From Nostoc indistinguendum CM1-VF10 (GTDB lineage Bacteria > Cyanobacteriota > Cyanobacteriia > Cyanobacteriales > Nostocaceae): DNA of 32,413 nucleotides. The stretch spans positions 1 through 32,413 of the forward strand of contig JAHHHS010000082.1 of assembly GCA_019359215.1 (NCBI GenBank), read 5' to 3'. A program made the translations under genes and the position numbers. Of the stretch, positions 1-7,182 are shown piece after piece. How positions within the stretch are numbered: position 1 is the stretch's first letter; each line of letters starts with the position of its first letter. Under the pieces are notes generated by a model. The model was not told the DNA's origin, ran no database searches, and saw nothing but the letters and a program-made list of their open reading frames with translations.

Positions 1-113
1 TCTTACACAACTTTTTCATTACGATCGCCCGCAAACTTCGTTTCCGAACTATTCCTCAAGCACAACGCGCCCTCTCCAATCAACTGCACAAAGTTTTTTC
101 TTTCTTTGTATGA
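1..113 (+). pseudogene. C-terminal end of an ISAs1-family transposase (cut by window edge)
   Basis: From position 3 the plus strand reads an open C-terminal tail of 36 residues that begins LHNFFITIARKLRF and stops with TGA at 111-113. The same tail occurs at the end of the longer fragment at 3438-3665, where upstream residues (GHWGIENRLHW, then DVTFKED) are typical of the C-terminus of ISAs1-family DDE transposases. Similarity to the second copy continues 11 bases past the stop, to 124, and then ends abruptly. The element end is therefore probably the CCACCCTG at about 116-123. Whether the rest of this copy is intact lies outside the window. Confidence 0.7.
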
Positions 114-124
114 AACCACCCTGC
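1..124 (+). repeat. Left arm of a 124-bp inverted repeat (IS end)
   Basis: Positions 1-124 match the reverse complement of 3427-3550 with about two mismatches (near 30 and 87). The repeat is the 3' end of two ISAs1-type copies in opposite orientation. Their terminal ends face each other across about 3.3 kb. Beyond 124 the flanks differ: copy 1 runs into a GC-rich repeat (about 125-160) and copy 2 into a cccct-rich repeat (3400-3426). Confidence 0.85.
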
Positions 125-274
125 CCTTCCCGACACGGGAAGGGGGTTAGGGGGTTAGGTTTTCGTGGACTTTTCCACATAACGTGAAAAGTTAGGACTA
201 TCAACTTAGGGTAGTCACTATTTATTACAATCAACAGCAGTGGTTTAATATGACATTAAACCACTGCTTTTTCT

Positions 275-1288
275 ATGAAAGCTTACGAAATTCAAAGCAA
301 CGGCGGGATTGATGCCCTCGCATTAGTCGATCGCTTTGAACCAAAACCAACTGCGGGACAAGTTCTGATTCAAGTCAAAGCAACATCCCTAAATTACCGC
401 GATTTGCTTGTCATTGAAGGATCTTACGGTTCTGGACAGAAATATCCCTTAATTCCCCTGTCTGATGGTGCGGGAGAAGTTGTGGCGGTAGGGGAAGGTG
501 TGACACGGGTTAAAATAGGCGATCGCGTCGCTGGTATTTTCTTCCAAGACTGGATTTATGGCTCTTTAACCAAAGAGAAAATGAAATCCGATTTAGGAGG
601 TGGTATCGATGGAATGCTGGCTGAGTATGTCGTATTACACCAAGATGGTTTAGTAATATTACCTGACCACCTATCCTACATTGAAGGGGCAACCTTACCC
701 TGTGCAGCAGTCACAGCTTGGCATGGACTGGTGACAAAAGGCAACATTAACGCAGGTGATAGTATTTTATTACTCGGCACAGGAGGAGTTTCGATTTTTG
801 CTCTCCAGTTCGCCAAGATACACGGTGCTAGAGCAATTATTACTTCCAGCAGTGATGAGAAATTGGCACTAGCTCAACAGCTTGGTGCTGACGAAACAAT
901 CAATTACAAAACAACACCAGATTGGGAAAAGCAAGTTTACCAATTGACTAATCGCATAGGTGTAGATCATGTAGTTGAGGTAGGCGGTGCAGGTACTCTG
1001 CCAAAATCGCTACAAGCAGTCCGTATTGGGGGGCGTATTAGCTTGATTGGCGTATTGTCAGGTAGAGGAAGTGAAATTGACCCCATGCCAATACTTTTTA
1101 AGAGTTTAACAGTTCAGGGAATTTATGTTGGCAGTCGGGAAATGTTTGAGGCGATGAATCAGGCGATGCAACAGCATCAAATCAAACCGATTATTGATCG
1201 AGTTTTCCCCTTTACTGAAGCACGAGAGGCTTATCATTACCTCAAAAGTGCGGCTCACTTTGGTAAAGTCGTAATTAGTAATTCATAA
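275..1288 (+). CDS. MDR-superfamily NAD(P)H oxidoreductase (quinone-reductase/alcohol-dehydrogenase-like)
   Basis: A 337-residue medium-chain dehydrogenase/reductase, close to the usual family length. The N-terminal GroES-like fold holds SLNYRDLLVIEG, where zinc alcohol dehydrogenases carry a catalytic Cys; that Cys is absent. There is also no four-Cys structural-zinc lobe, so it belongs to the zinc-free quinone-oxidoreductase-like side of the family. The Rossmann segment is LLLGTGGVSIFALQFAK (about 165-181), followed by the usual SSSDEKLALAQQLGAD, which positions NAD(P)H. The likely activity is NAD(P)H-dependent reduction of a quinone, enal or similar carbonyl in the cytosol; the substrate cannot be read from sequence. 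The ATG at 275 follows a T-rich stretch with no clear Shine-Dalgarno. It is a single-gene unit lying between the IS end and a repeat-rich gap. Confidence 0.85.
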   Translation: MKAYEIQSNGGIDALALVDRFEPKPTAGQVLIQVKATSLNYRDLLVIEGSYGSGQKYPLIPLSDGAGEVVAVGEGVTRVKIGDRVAGIFFQDWIYGSLTKEKMKSDLGGGIDGMLAEYVVLHQDGLVILPDHLSYIEGATLPCAAVTAWHGLVTKGNINAGDSILLLGTGGVSIFALQFAKIHGARAIITSSSDEKLALAQQLGADETINYKTTPDWEKQVYQLTNRIGVDHVVEVGGAGTLPKSLQAVRIGGRISLIGVLSGRGSEIDPMPILFKSLTVQGIYVGSREMFEAMNQAMQQHQIKPIIDRVFPFTEAREAYHYLKSAAHFGKVVISNS

Positions 1289-1604
1289 GGATGCTCGTTC
1301 CGACGCTCGTTTCTCGCTAACGCTAACGTAATTCCTTCCTATGCTCCGCATGAGAATATCTATCAGGAGCCTCATTAAAACGGACTATAACCTTTTCTTA
1401 GTCGTCTTTAGACGACTTTCGCTATTAGACTGGTGGATTTATTCTGAGGCAGGCTAGATGAGAATGAAATAGCTTTACTATTTTTCTATGCAATTTGTAT
1501 TACTTTGCTAACAATTTTTAGATAGATGCTTTAGCGAGCTATACCAATTTTTTTAATTAACATCAGCATTTATTTGCTTTTGCTAGACTAAATCTCTAAA
1601 TTTA
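1289..1604. other. Gene-free gap with dispersed Nostoc-type repeats
   Basis: No credible ORF. Around 1290-1340 are gctcgtt/cgctaacg-type dispersed repeat fragments like those at 8335-8390 and 11970-12085. At 1399-1416 is a hairpin, AGTCGTC-ttta-GACGACT, followed by ttcgctattagactgg. I recognise this as a common palindromic intergenic element of Nostoc-type genomes. It could end transcription of the upstream oxidoreductase but has no T-run. Confidence 0.5.
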
Positions 1605-1745
1605 ATTTACCAACGTGGTCATATTAGCATCCTGAATCGAGACGATTTGGAAGCAACTTCCTGCGAGTGTTATCAAGTCATACAAAAGGAATTTGCTCGG
1701 TTACTGGGCAAAAAGCCCAGTAACCGAGCCAGAAAATTTTTTTGA
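1605..1745 (+). pseudogene. Decayed 3' end of a Crp/Fnr-family regulator gene
   Basis: The frame 1605-1745 reads IYQRGHISILNRDDLEATSC and continues ECYQVIQKEFARLLG to a TGA at 1743-1745. It is nearly identical to the C-terminus of the intact regulator at 1826-2554 (IRYQRGQINILNREDLEATS...). In-frame stops lie just upstream (tag at 1584-1586), and nothing resembling the cNMP-binding domain or the first helix-turn-helix residues precedes it. It is a remnant of a tandem paralogue whose 5' part has been deleted or overwritten, probably by the repeats at 1289-1600. Its stop lies about 80 nt before the GTG of the intact gene. Confidence 0.85.
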
Positions 1746-1751
1746 GTTAGG

Positions 1752-1770
1752 TGTACGAAACCGAACAGAC
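1752..1770. promoter_or_regulatory. Repeated palindromic motif, copy 1 (upstream of Crp-family gene)
   Basis: tgtacgaaaccgaacagac matches 16 of 19 bases with 2590-2608. Copy 2 contains GTCCG-CAAC-CGGAC; copy 1 is a degenerate version. It lies 56 nt before the GTG start. It may be an operator, or simply DNA carried along with the duplicated regulator gene, since both copies follow a Crp-family 3' end. Confidence 0.35.
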
Positions 1771-1825
1771 TCGCAAAAGTAACTAAAATTAGAATATTAT
1801 GAGCAAATTTTCCATTTAATGTTCA

Positions 1826-2554
1826 GTGAGCGACAACCTTCTTAAACCGCAAGTAAATAAGTTACTCGCGGCTTTGCCAACTAGTGATTATGAGCGCCTT
1901 GTTCCGCACCTGAAGTTAGTTCCGCTTTCCACTCGGCAAGTCCTTTACGAACCAGGAGAACCCATCACACACGTCTATTTTCCTCAACACGCAGTGATTT
2001 CTATAGTCACTAATATGAAAGATGGATCGACAGTGGAAGTTGGGATAGTGAGTAATGAAGGCATGGTGGGTATCCCAGTAATTTTAGGAGGCAAGACAAC
2101 AACCACAAAAGCGTTTGTCCAAGTTGCGGGCGCTCTAATGCAGATGGATGCAGAGGTTTTGAGAACCGAGTTCAAACGGGGCGGAGCTATTCAAAACCTG
2201 CTGCTGCGCTATCTCCGAGCTATATATACCGAACTTACACAATCATGTGCCTGCAACCGTCTTCATACACTAGAAGAACGGCTGGCTCGTTGGCTTCTGA
2301 CAGTATCTGACCGTTTGGAATCAGAAGAATTTCCGTTGACGCAAGAATTTATTGCCCAAATGCTGGGTGTACGGCGCTCCGGTGTGACAGTAGCGGCTAG
2401 CAGCCTCAGCCGAGCCGGAATGATTCGCTATCAGCGTGGTCAAATTAACATCCTGAATCGGGAAGATTTAGAAGCAACTTCCTGCGAGTGTTATCAAGTC
2501 ATTCAAAACGAATATTCTCGGTTGCTGGGGAATCAGCCAAAGCGCGATCGCTAG
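1826..2554 (+). CDS. Crp/Fnr-family transcriptional regulator
   Basis: 242 residues. The N-terminal half (about 20-130) is a cNMP-binding-like beta-roll (LSTRQVLYEPGEPITHVYFP), and a winged helix-turn-helix lies at about 160-215 (LTQEFIAQMLGVRRSGVTVA). The canonical cAMP-pocket segment ending in R-S/T-A is not visible, so cyclic-nucleotide binding is doubtful. Cysteines near the dimer helix (SCACN) and the C-terminus (TSCECY) do not match the Fnr Fe-S pattern. The start is GTG at 1826: an in-frame stop sits at 1817 and no upstream ATG is in frame. No strong ribosome site is seen. The upstream region holds a 19-bp palindromic motif (1752-1770) that recurs before the next gene. The ligand is unknown. 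Confidence 0.88.
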   Translation: MSDNLLKPQVNKLLAALPTSDYERLVPHLKLVPLSTRQVLYEPGEPITHVYFPQHAVISIVTNMKDGSTVEVGIVSNEGMVGIPVILGGKTTTTKAFVQVAGALMQMDAEVLRTEFKRGGAIQNLLLRYLRAIYTELTQSCACNRLHTLEERLARWLLTVSDRLESEEFPLTQEFIAQMLGVRRSGVTVAASSLSRAGMIRYQRGQINILNREDLEATSCECYQVIQNEYSRLLGNQPKRDR

Positions 2555-2589
2555 TGAATAAATCGCTAGTGAATAATTATAAGTTACTA

Positions 2590-2608
2590 TGTCCGCAACC
2601 GGACAGAC
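2590..2608. promoter_or_regulatory. Repeated palindromic motif, copy 2 (upstream of receiver gene)
   Basis: tgtccgcaaccggacagac contains a 5-bp inverted repeat GTCCG/CGGAC with a 4-nt spacer. It lies 36 nt after the Crp-family stop and 122 nt before the proposed ATG of the receiver gene. See copy 1 at 1752-1770. Confidence 0.35.
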
Positions 2609-2729
2609 GCTTGCTGTTAGTTCCATTAAGATTTAGTAAAGTAGGCATCAAATGGCATTTACAAATATATGCGATTTGATGCATTGCATTTGCTACTCAA
2701 AGTGTTCTAGCTCGACGGCGGTGAGAATA

Positions 2730-3143
2730 ATGTCTAATAATCAGTCGATGTCTTTTAAAGGTCTGCGATTGCTCGTTGTAGATGACGACGCTGATACGAG
2801 AGCCTTACTTACCTTCCTATTTGAAATAGACGGAGCAGAGATTATTACAGCTGCTTCGGCAGGTGATGCTCTAGAAATTATGTCATTTTTTAAACCAGAC
2901 ATACTGATTAGTGACATTTATTTACCAGATGAGAACGGCTGCTCACTGCTTACGAAGATCAGAAAATTAGAAGCAAAGCGAGGGAGAAAGATTCCAGCTA
3001 TTGCTCTGACGGCATCTGCTTTCGACGAAGACCGTAATCGTGCATTATTAGCAGGTTATGATATATACCGTTGCAAGCCGATAGATTTAGACGAATTAGC
3101 TTCTATGGTTGCTAGTTTAACTAGACTCGAACAATACGCTTGA
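2730..3143 (+). CDS. Stand-alone response-regulator receiver protein
   Basis: From the ATG at 2730 the product is 137 residues, essentially one CheY-like receiver. It shows the acidic cluster LLVVDDDADTRA, the phospho-acceptor Asp in ILISDIYLPDENG, the Thr/Ser switch in IALTASAF and the conserved Lys in YRCKPIDLDEL. The frame is open back to 2652, but that extension (26 residues rich in Cys and Ser) does not look like a receiver, and a ggtgag lies just before 2730. ATG at 2748 is an alternative. There is no output domain, so it should act by protein contact or as a phosphorelay step. It resembles the C-terminal receiver of the kinase at 24924-29195. It lies 175 nt after the Crp-family gene on the same strand and may be cotranscribed. 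Confidence 0.85.
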   Translation: MSNNQSMSFKGLRLLVVDDDADTRALLTFLFEIDGAEIITAASAGDALEIMSFFKPDILISDIYLPDENGCSLLTKIRKLEAKRGRKIPAIALTASAFDEDRNRALLAGYDIYRCKPIDLDELASMVASLTRLEQYA

Positions 3144-3426
3144 CATATTTGGATGCATAAGGAAGGAGCTAGTAAACAAGAAAGCTTTTACTAAATTTTA
3201 TTTATTTTTGTCGGAATCTTTTAACTGATTTCAACGTGAATTCGACGGCTTATTTATAGTATCCGCTTAATTAGCTCAATCAAAAAGACCTCTCCCTTAT
3301 TTTTCTATGCAAAATCGTCCCTCTCGGAGTCGGAGAGGGACAGCTTGAACTTTAGTTAAGAGGATGTTTGAAAAGTCCTCTTGTCGGTATCAAAAATTTT
3401 AGATCCCCCTAAGTCCCCCTTAAAAA
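3144..3426. other. Gene-free gap with hairpin repeats
   Basis: No ORF supported. At 3317-3341 is a hairpin, GTCCCTCTC-ggagtcg-GAGAGGGAC, of the common dispersed Nostoc type, without a T-run. At 3400-3426 is the end of a cccct-rich dispersed repeat that is interrupted at the IS terminus (CAGGGTGG at 3428-3435). Confidence 0.5.
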
Positions 3427-3550
3427 GCAGGGTGGTTTCATACAAAGAAAGAAAAAACTTTGTGCAGTTGATTAGAGAGGGCGCGTTGTGCTTGAGGAAT
3501 AGTTCGGAAACGAAGTTTGCGTGCGATCGTAATGAAAAAGTTGTGTAAGA
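3427..3550 (-). repeat. Right arm of the 124-bp inverted repeat (IS end)
   Basis: The reverse complement matches 1-124 with about two mismatches. The terminus CAGGGTGG at 3428-3435 is probably the IS end. The partner coding fragment runs on to 3665. Confidence 0.85.
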
Positions 3551-3665
3551 TAGACCAATTCACAGGGGCATTTCCACCACGGCGTGGTGGAAAATCTTCC
3601 TTGAATGTCACATCTCTCACCCAATGAAGGCGATTTTCGATGCCCCAATGCCCTTGAATACCGAA
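3438..3665 (-). pseudogene. ISAs1-family transposase, C-terminal remnant
   Basis: On the minus strand, 75 codons are open from an in-frame taa (3666-3668) to the TGA at 3438-3440. The residues GHWGIENRLHWVRDVTF, then KED and later GNAP, are the hallmark C-terminal block of ISAs1-family (DDE) transposases, including the catalytic Glu of GHWGIEN. The catalytic Asp residues and the whole N-terminus are missing, so the fragment is dead. It lies about 40 nt beyond the glmS stop codon. A 23-nt hairpin (3571-3593, TTTCCACCACG arms) sits inside it. The insertion brought an IS end into the glmS 3' flank, then lost most of its length. Confidence 0.8.
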
Positions 3666-3703
3666 TTATTCCTCCACAACAATTACTGCTTTAGGAGTAT
3701 AAA

Positions 3704-5596
3704 TTATTCTACCGTAACACTTTTAGCGAGATTTCTTGGCTGATCGACATCCAAACCGCGACGGGCGGCAATATGATAAGCCAATAATTGCAAAGGAACT
3801 ACTGTGAGGATGGGGGAGAGTAATTCTTCCACATGAGAGACGGGAAGAAGATCATTAAAAATTTCCGCAGCTTCGCCATCGTTGACGGGAGTCACGCCAA
3901 TTAACCGAGAATCTCTAGCTTTGGCTTCTTGGGCATTAGAAATAACCTTTTCGTAAACGCTACCAGGAATTGCGATCGCAACTACCGGTACTTTCGCATC
4001 TAAAAGTGCGATTGGACCATGTTTCATCTCTCCAGCCGGATAACCTTCGGCGTGAATGTAGCTGATTTCTTTTAATTTCAACGCCCCCTCCAAAGCAATA
4101 GGAAAGTTAATTCCCCTTCCTATAAAAATGAAATCTTTGGTTTCAGCAAATTCATGGGCTAGCTGTTCGGTTAAACGTTCCTGAGTTTCTAAAGTTGCCT
4201 CAATTTCTTTGGGAATCTGCCGCAACCCATTAATAATTTTCTCTAACGTGTCTTTTGAAACTGTCTGGCGACGAGCAGCTAAATCCAATGCCAAAGCATA
4301 AAACGCCATCAGTTGGGCGGTAAAAGTTTTTGTCGCAGCTACCCCAATTTCAATTCCCGCTAGGGTACTGATGACATGCGGTACCATATCACCAAGGCTA
4401 CTTTCGGGGCGATTGGTAATGCCCACTAGTGGCCCTTGATATTTGGGTTCTTTTCCCTGGCGACGTTCTTTTTCCATTGCCAAAGCTGCTAGAGTATCAG
4501 CCGTTTCACCTGATTGGGTAACGCCAATGATCAATGTGTTAGCCGTCACAGGTGATGGTGCATAGCGATACTCAGAAGCATAATGTACCTGAGTTGAAAT
4601 TCCTGCTAGTTGTTCGATTAAATATTTTCCGATTAATGCTGCGTGCCAACTCGTACCACAGGCGACGATCTGAATTTGTTCTAAATTGTTATATAAATCC
4701 GCAGGTAAACCAAGATTGATCGGCGATTCGCTAGATTCTCCAAAATTATTAAAATAAGCGTCTAAACTAGCTCTTACTACCCCTGGTTGCTCATGGATTT
4801 CTTTGAGCATGAAGTGTTTGAATCCCTGCTTTTCTACCATTGCAGGATTGAAGTTGAGCAGCCGGGGTTGTTTTTTTAACCTATCGCCAGCAAAATTGTA
4901 AATCTCAACGCCCAAAGGTGTGAGACGGGCAATTTCGCCATTTTCTAGAGGTAGCACTGCACGGGTGTAGGAAACGATCGCAGGCGTGTCAGATGCACAA
5001 AAGAACTCCCCTTGCCCAAAACCAATTACCAAGGGTGCTTGTTGGCGAACAACAATCAATTCATCCGGGTAGTCAGCAGAAATAACTGCAAGTGCAAATG
5101 CCCCATGCAAGCGGTTAACGGCTTGGCGAATTGCCTCTAGGAAGGGGGATAAGGAAGATGAGGGAGATGAGGGGGGAACATTCTTTAAAAATTCGGCTAT
5201 GAGATGGGGAATTACTTCTGTATCAGTTTCAGAAAGAAATTGGTGTCCTTTTCCTTTGAGTTCCTCGCGCAACTCGCGGTAATTTTCGATAATGCCATTT
5301 TGCACCACCGCCACTCGCTTTGCCGTATCCATGTGGGGATGGGCGTTGTATTCTTCTGGTTTCCCATGAGTTGCCCAGCGAGTATGACCAATACCAATTT
5401 GGGCAGGCGTTTCTATTTGTTCCAGTTTAGAACGCAGGTTATGCAGTTTACCCTTCGCCCGCACACAATTAACCTCAGCTTCCCAAACAGTGGCGATTCC
5501 AGCCGAATCGTAACCCCTATACTCTAGTTTTTCCAGCCCAGCCAGTAAAATGTCTGTCGCTGCTTGAGTGCCTATATATCCAACGATTCCGCACAT
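3704..5596 (-). CDS. glmS: Glutamine--fructose-6-phosphate aminotransferase (isomerizing)
   Basis: 630 residues. The enzyme makes glucosamine-6-phosphate from fructose-6-phosphate and glutamine, the entry step to peptidoglycan and LPS amino sugars. The N-terminal nucleophile Cys2 is in MCGIVGYIG. The glutaminase domain shows GHTRWATHG and the TDTEVI segment. Two SIS isomerase domains follow (IVACGTSWHAALIGKYLIE; IGVTQSGETADT; later FIGRGINFPIALEGALKLKE). The end DVDQPRNLAKSVTVE is the standard GlmS C-terminus. Odd feature: residues 141-152 (PPSSPSSSLSPF), encoded by a purine-rich repeat at 5141-5176, form a low-complexity insert in the glutaminase domain. No glmS-ribozyme-like leader was recognised in the 5' flank. 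The nearest upstream gene, psaC, is separated by a terminator. Confidence 0.97.
   Translation of the reverse strand: MCGIVGYIGTQAATDILLAGLEKLEYRGYDSAGIATVWEAEVNCVRAKGKLHNLRSKLEQIETPAQIGIGHTRWATHGKPEEYNAHPHMDTAKRVAVVQNGIIENYRELREELKGKGHQFLSETDTEVIPHLIAEFLKNVPPSSPSSSLSPFLEAIRQAVNRLHGAFALAVISADYPDELIVVRQQAPLVIGFGQGEFFCASDTPAIVSYTRAVLPLENGEIARLTPLGVEIYNFAGDRLKKQPRLLNFNPAMVEKQGFKHFMLKEIHEQPGVVRASLDAYFNNFGESSESPINLGLPADLYNNLEQIQIVACGTSWHAALIGKYLIEQLAGISTQVHYASEYRYAPSPVTANTLIIGVTQSGETADTLAALAMEKERRQGKEPKYQGPLVGITNRPESSLGDMVPHVISTLAGIEIGVAATKTFTAQLMAFYALALDLAARRQTVSKDTLEKIINGLRQIPKEIEATLETQERLTEQLAHEFAETKDFIFIGRGINFPIALEGALKLKEISYIHAEGYPAGEMKHGPIALLDAKVPVVAIAIPGSVYEKVISNAQEAKARDSRLIGVTPVNDGEAAEIFNDLLPVSHVEELLSPILTVVPLQLLAYHIAARRGLDVDQPRNLAKSVTVE
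5141..5176 (-). repeat. Purine-rich repeat inserted in frame in glmS
   Basis: The plus strand reads ggaagatgagggagatgagg, part of a longer run of g-a-rich units. The same type of sequence occurs between genes in this window (7576-7602, agggatgagggagataagg) and in the linker of the kinase at 26775-26880. In GlmS it codes for a Pro/Ser-rich loop without breaking the frame. Confidence 0.55.
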
Positions 5597-5976
5597 TGTT
5601 CACACCACTTTTTTTCAGGATGATTAAATCCAGTATAGTTCTTAGCACAAACTCGACGTTTTGCAAATAAAAAAGGGAGTAAATTACTCCCTCTACAACT
5701 AGGTATTTCTAAAGGTGCTTTCTATTAAAAAACTTTAAAAGTTTTGAACACTGAGTTCTGAGTTCTGAGTGCTGAGTGAAGAATCAATAAAATGTTTTTT
5801 GATTTACTTCTTTTGCCTCAGGACTCAAGACCCAGAACTCAGCGAGAACTCTGAGCAAAGCAAAGGCTTGCGCCTCTCCCTTGTGTCCAAAGAATACAAG
5901 GCAACAGTTCTGGAAGAACGGTTGGGCAGTACACCCGCATTGCCATCAGAAGTTCGGTGACTTAGCACTGAGCTTT
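5597..5976. other. glmS-psaC intergenic region with repeats
   Basis: Holds a terminator for psaC (5665-5691). It also carries a heptamer-type repeat cluster (about 5745-5860): ctgagttctgagtgctgagt and its inverted counterpart around 5818-5860. A weak plus-strand ORF at 5769-5960 is made of this repeat and is not credible. Confidence 0.5.
5665..5691 (-). terminator. Rho-independent-type terminator downstream of psaC
   Basis: Read on the minus strand: GGGAGTAA then TTACTCCC (5691 down to 5675), directly followed by TTTTTT. It sits about 285 nt after the psaC stop and about 70 nt before the glmS start. It should isolate the strongly expressed psaC transcript from glmS. Confidence 0.7.
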
Positions 5977-6222
5977 TTAGTAAGCCAGACCCATGCTGCG
6001 AGTTGTTTCAGCGCCCAGGTAAACCCGGATGCTCAAAAAGTCGGTGGGACAAGCGGTTTCGCAGCGCTTACAGCCCACGCAGTCTTCTGTACGGGGTGAA
6101 GAGGCAATTTGAGCAGCTTTACAGCCATCCCAAGGAACCATCTCCAGTACATCAGTAGGGCAAGCGCGGACGCATTGGGTGCAGCCAATGCAGGTATCGT
6201 AGATTTTTACGGTATGAGACAT
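5977..6222 (-). CDS. psaC: Photosystem I iron-sulfur subunit VII
   Basis: 81 residues, the exact family length. PsaC binds the terminal 4Fe-4S clusters FA and FB on the stromal side of photosystem I and passes electrons to ferredoxin or flavodoxin. Both cluster motifs are complete: C11-C14-C17-C21 followed by Pro (CIGCTQCVRACP) and C48-C51-C54-C58 followed by Pro (CVGCKRCETACP). The C-terminus ETTRSMGLAY is that of PsaC and contacts PsaA/PsaB. A strong ribosome site, aaaggagcgg, lies about 9-17 nt before the ATG. The gene is monocistronic, with its own terminator downstream. Its promoter should lie in the region 6240-6350. Confidence 0.99.
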   Translation of the reverse strand: MSHTVKIYDTCIGCTQCVRACPTDVLEMVPWDGCKAAQIASSPRTEDCVGCKRCETACPTDFLSIRVYLGAETTRSMGLAY

Positions 6223-6736
6223 TGAAAAAACCGCTCCTTTCGAGGTGTTCTTCTCTGCGAAAGAATCATAATCAACGCATAGTTTACCGCAGTGATTGAT
6301 AGGCCGTAATCAAAAGGCTACATAACTTCAAACAATGTAATGAGCACCCTTGATAAGTGGTTTTACGAGATAGTCCCTATCGCTTTATTAATTAGCAACA
6401 TCATAGGAGCGTATTTACCCCAGTGATATACCACAATGAGGTTAAATCGTAAAGACTAATGAAACAAAAGTCAATCTAAAAGACTAGCACCGCAAAGCAA
6501 AAGTCAAAATTCATGGGCTTTTTAGGAATTTTAAATGGTTGCTCTATTTCCGCCGCGGCGTACTAGATACAGAAATTATCTATGGTATCTATTGATTGGC
6601 AACTATAGCAATCCTAAATTAGTTGTGGGAAAGTACTATATCGCATTCCCAGTTTATGGCTGGGAACGAGAGATATATAAAAGCTGTATATTTGAGTTTT
6701 TAAATCTGGCAAATTTATAATTTCTACTTTTCGATA
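6223..6736. other. psaC 5' region and gene-free gap
   Basis: The first about 120 nt should contain the psaC promoter and leader (minus strand). A tatgat hexamer lies at about 6267-6272 on that strand, but no convincing -35 partner is seen. The remainder is AT-rich. A 61-codon plus-strand ORF at 6535-6720 has no ribosome site or recognisable motif and was not called. Confidence 0.4.
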
Positions 6737-6973
6737 TCAGAGGATTTCAGAAATCGCAAACTCATCACTTATAGCAGCAATTTCTGTTGGAATCTTTACC
6801 TCACTAACCATCACTTGCAGTTGGTCTTCTGATTTTTTCAAATCAGGCAATTTATCTTTTTTATACTCACTTTCTCGGATTTGTCGAGCAATACTTTCTA
6901 ATAGCCAAAGTTGTTCTTCCACAGATAAGGCACGGACGGAACGCTCAATTTCTAGTAAATTCGGTGACATCAT
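6737..6973 (-). CDS. Small antitoxin-like protein (orphan)
   Basis: 78 residues. The N-terminal half, NLLEIERSVRALSVEEQLWL then LESIARQIRE, is an amphipathic helical segment. This pattern is widespread in short cyanobacterial proteins annotated as antitoxin components or as hypothetical. The C-terminal half is charged and then acidic/hydrophobic, as in toxin-neutralising tails. No PIN, RelE or MazF-like reading frame follows in the expected downstream position (below 6737) or precedes it. It is therefore either an orphan antitoxin left after loss of a toxin or an unrelated small protein. The start is one of two adjacent ATGs at 6968-6973. Function is inferred from sequence style only. Confidence 0.55.
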   Translation of the reverse strand: MMSPNLLEIERSVRALSVEEQLWLLESIARQIRESEYKKDKLPDLKKSEDQLQVMVSEVKIPTEIAAISDEFAISEIL

Positions 6974-7182
6974 TTTGCTTCTGATTCCAAACGGGCGTAT
7001 TTTTCAAAGATATTATATGTCAGTCTATCTAGTTAACCTAGAGCATCGCCAATTATCTATCATCTTCCCCAAGCCTATCTTTTCACAAATCAAATGAGAT
7101 TACTATAAATAACCAAAAGCCAGTTTTATGACTTTTCAATTAAGTATTACTGCTGAAGCAAAATGTACGCTAAACTGACTAC

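Noticed and set aside
3571..3593. Terminator for glmS
   Set aside because: A clean hairpin but without a T-run, and it belongs to the transposase coding sequence.
5769..5960. Plus-strand 63-codon ORF between glmS and psaC
   Set aside because: It is translated repeat sequence with no ribosome site and overlaps another short ORF.
6535..6720. Plus-strand 61-codon ORF
   Set aside because: No start context, no recognisable motif, low-complexity AT-rich codons.
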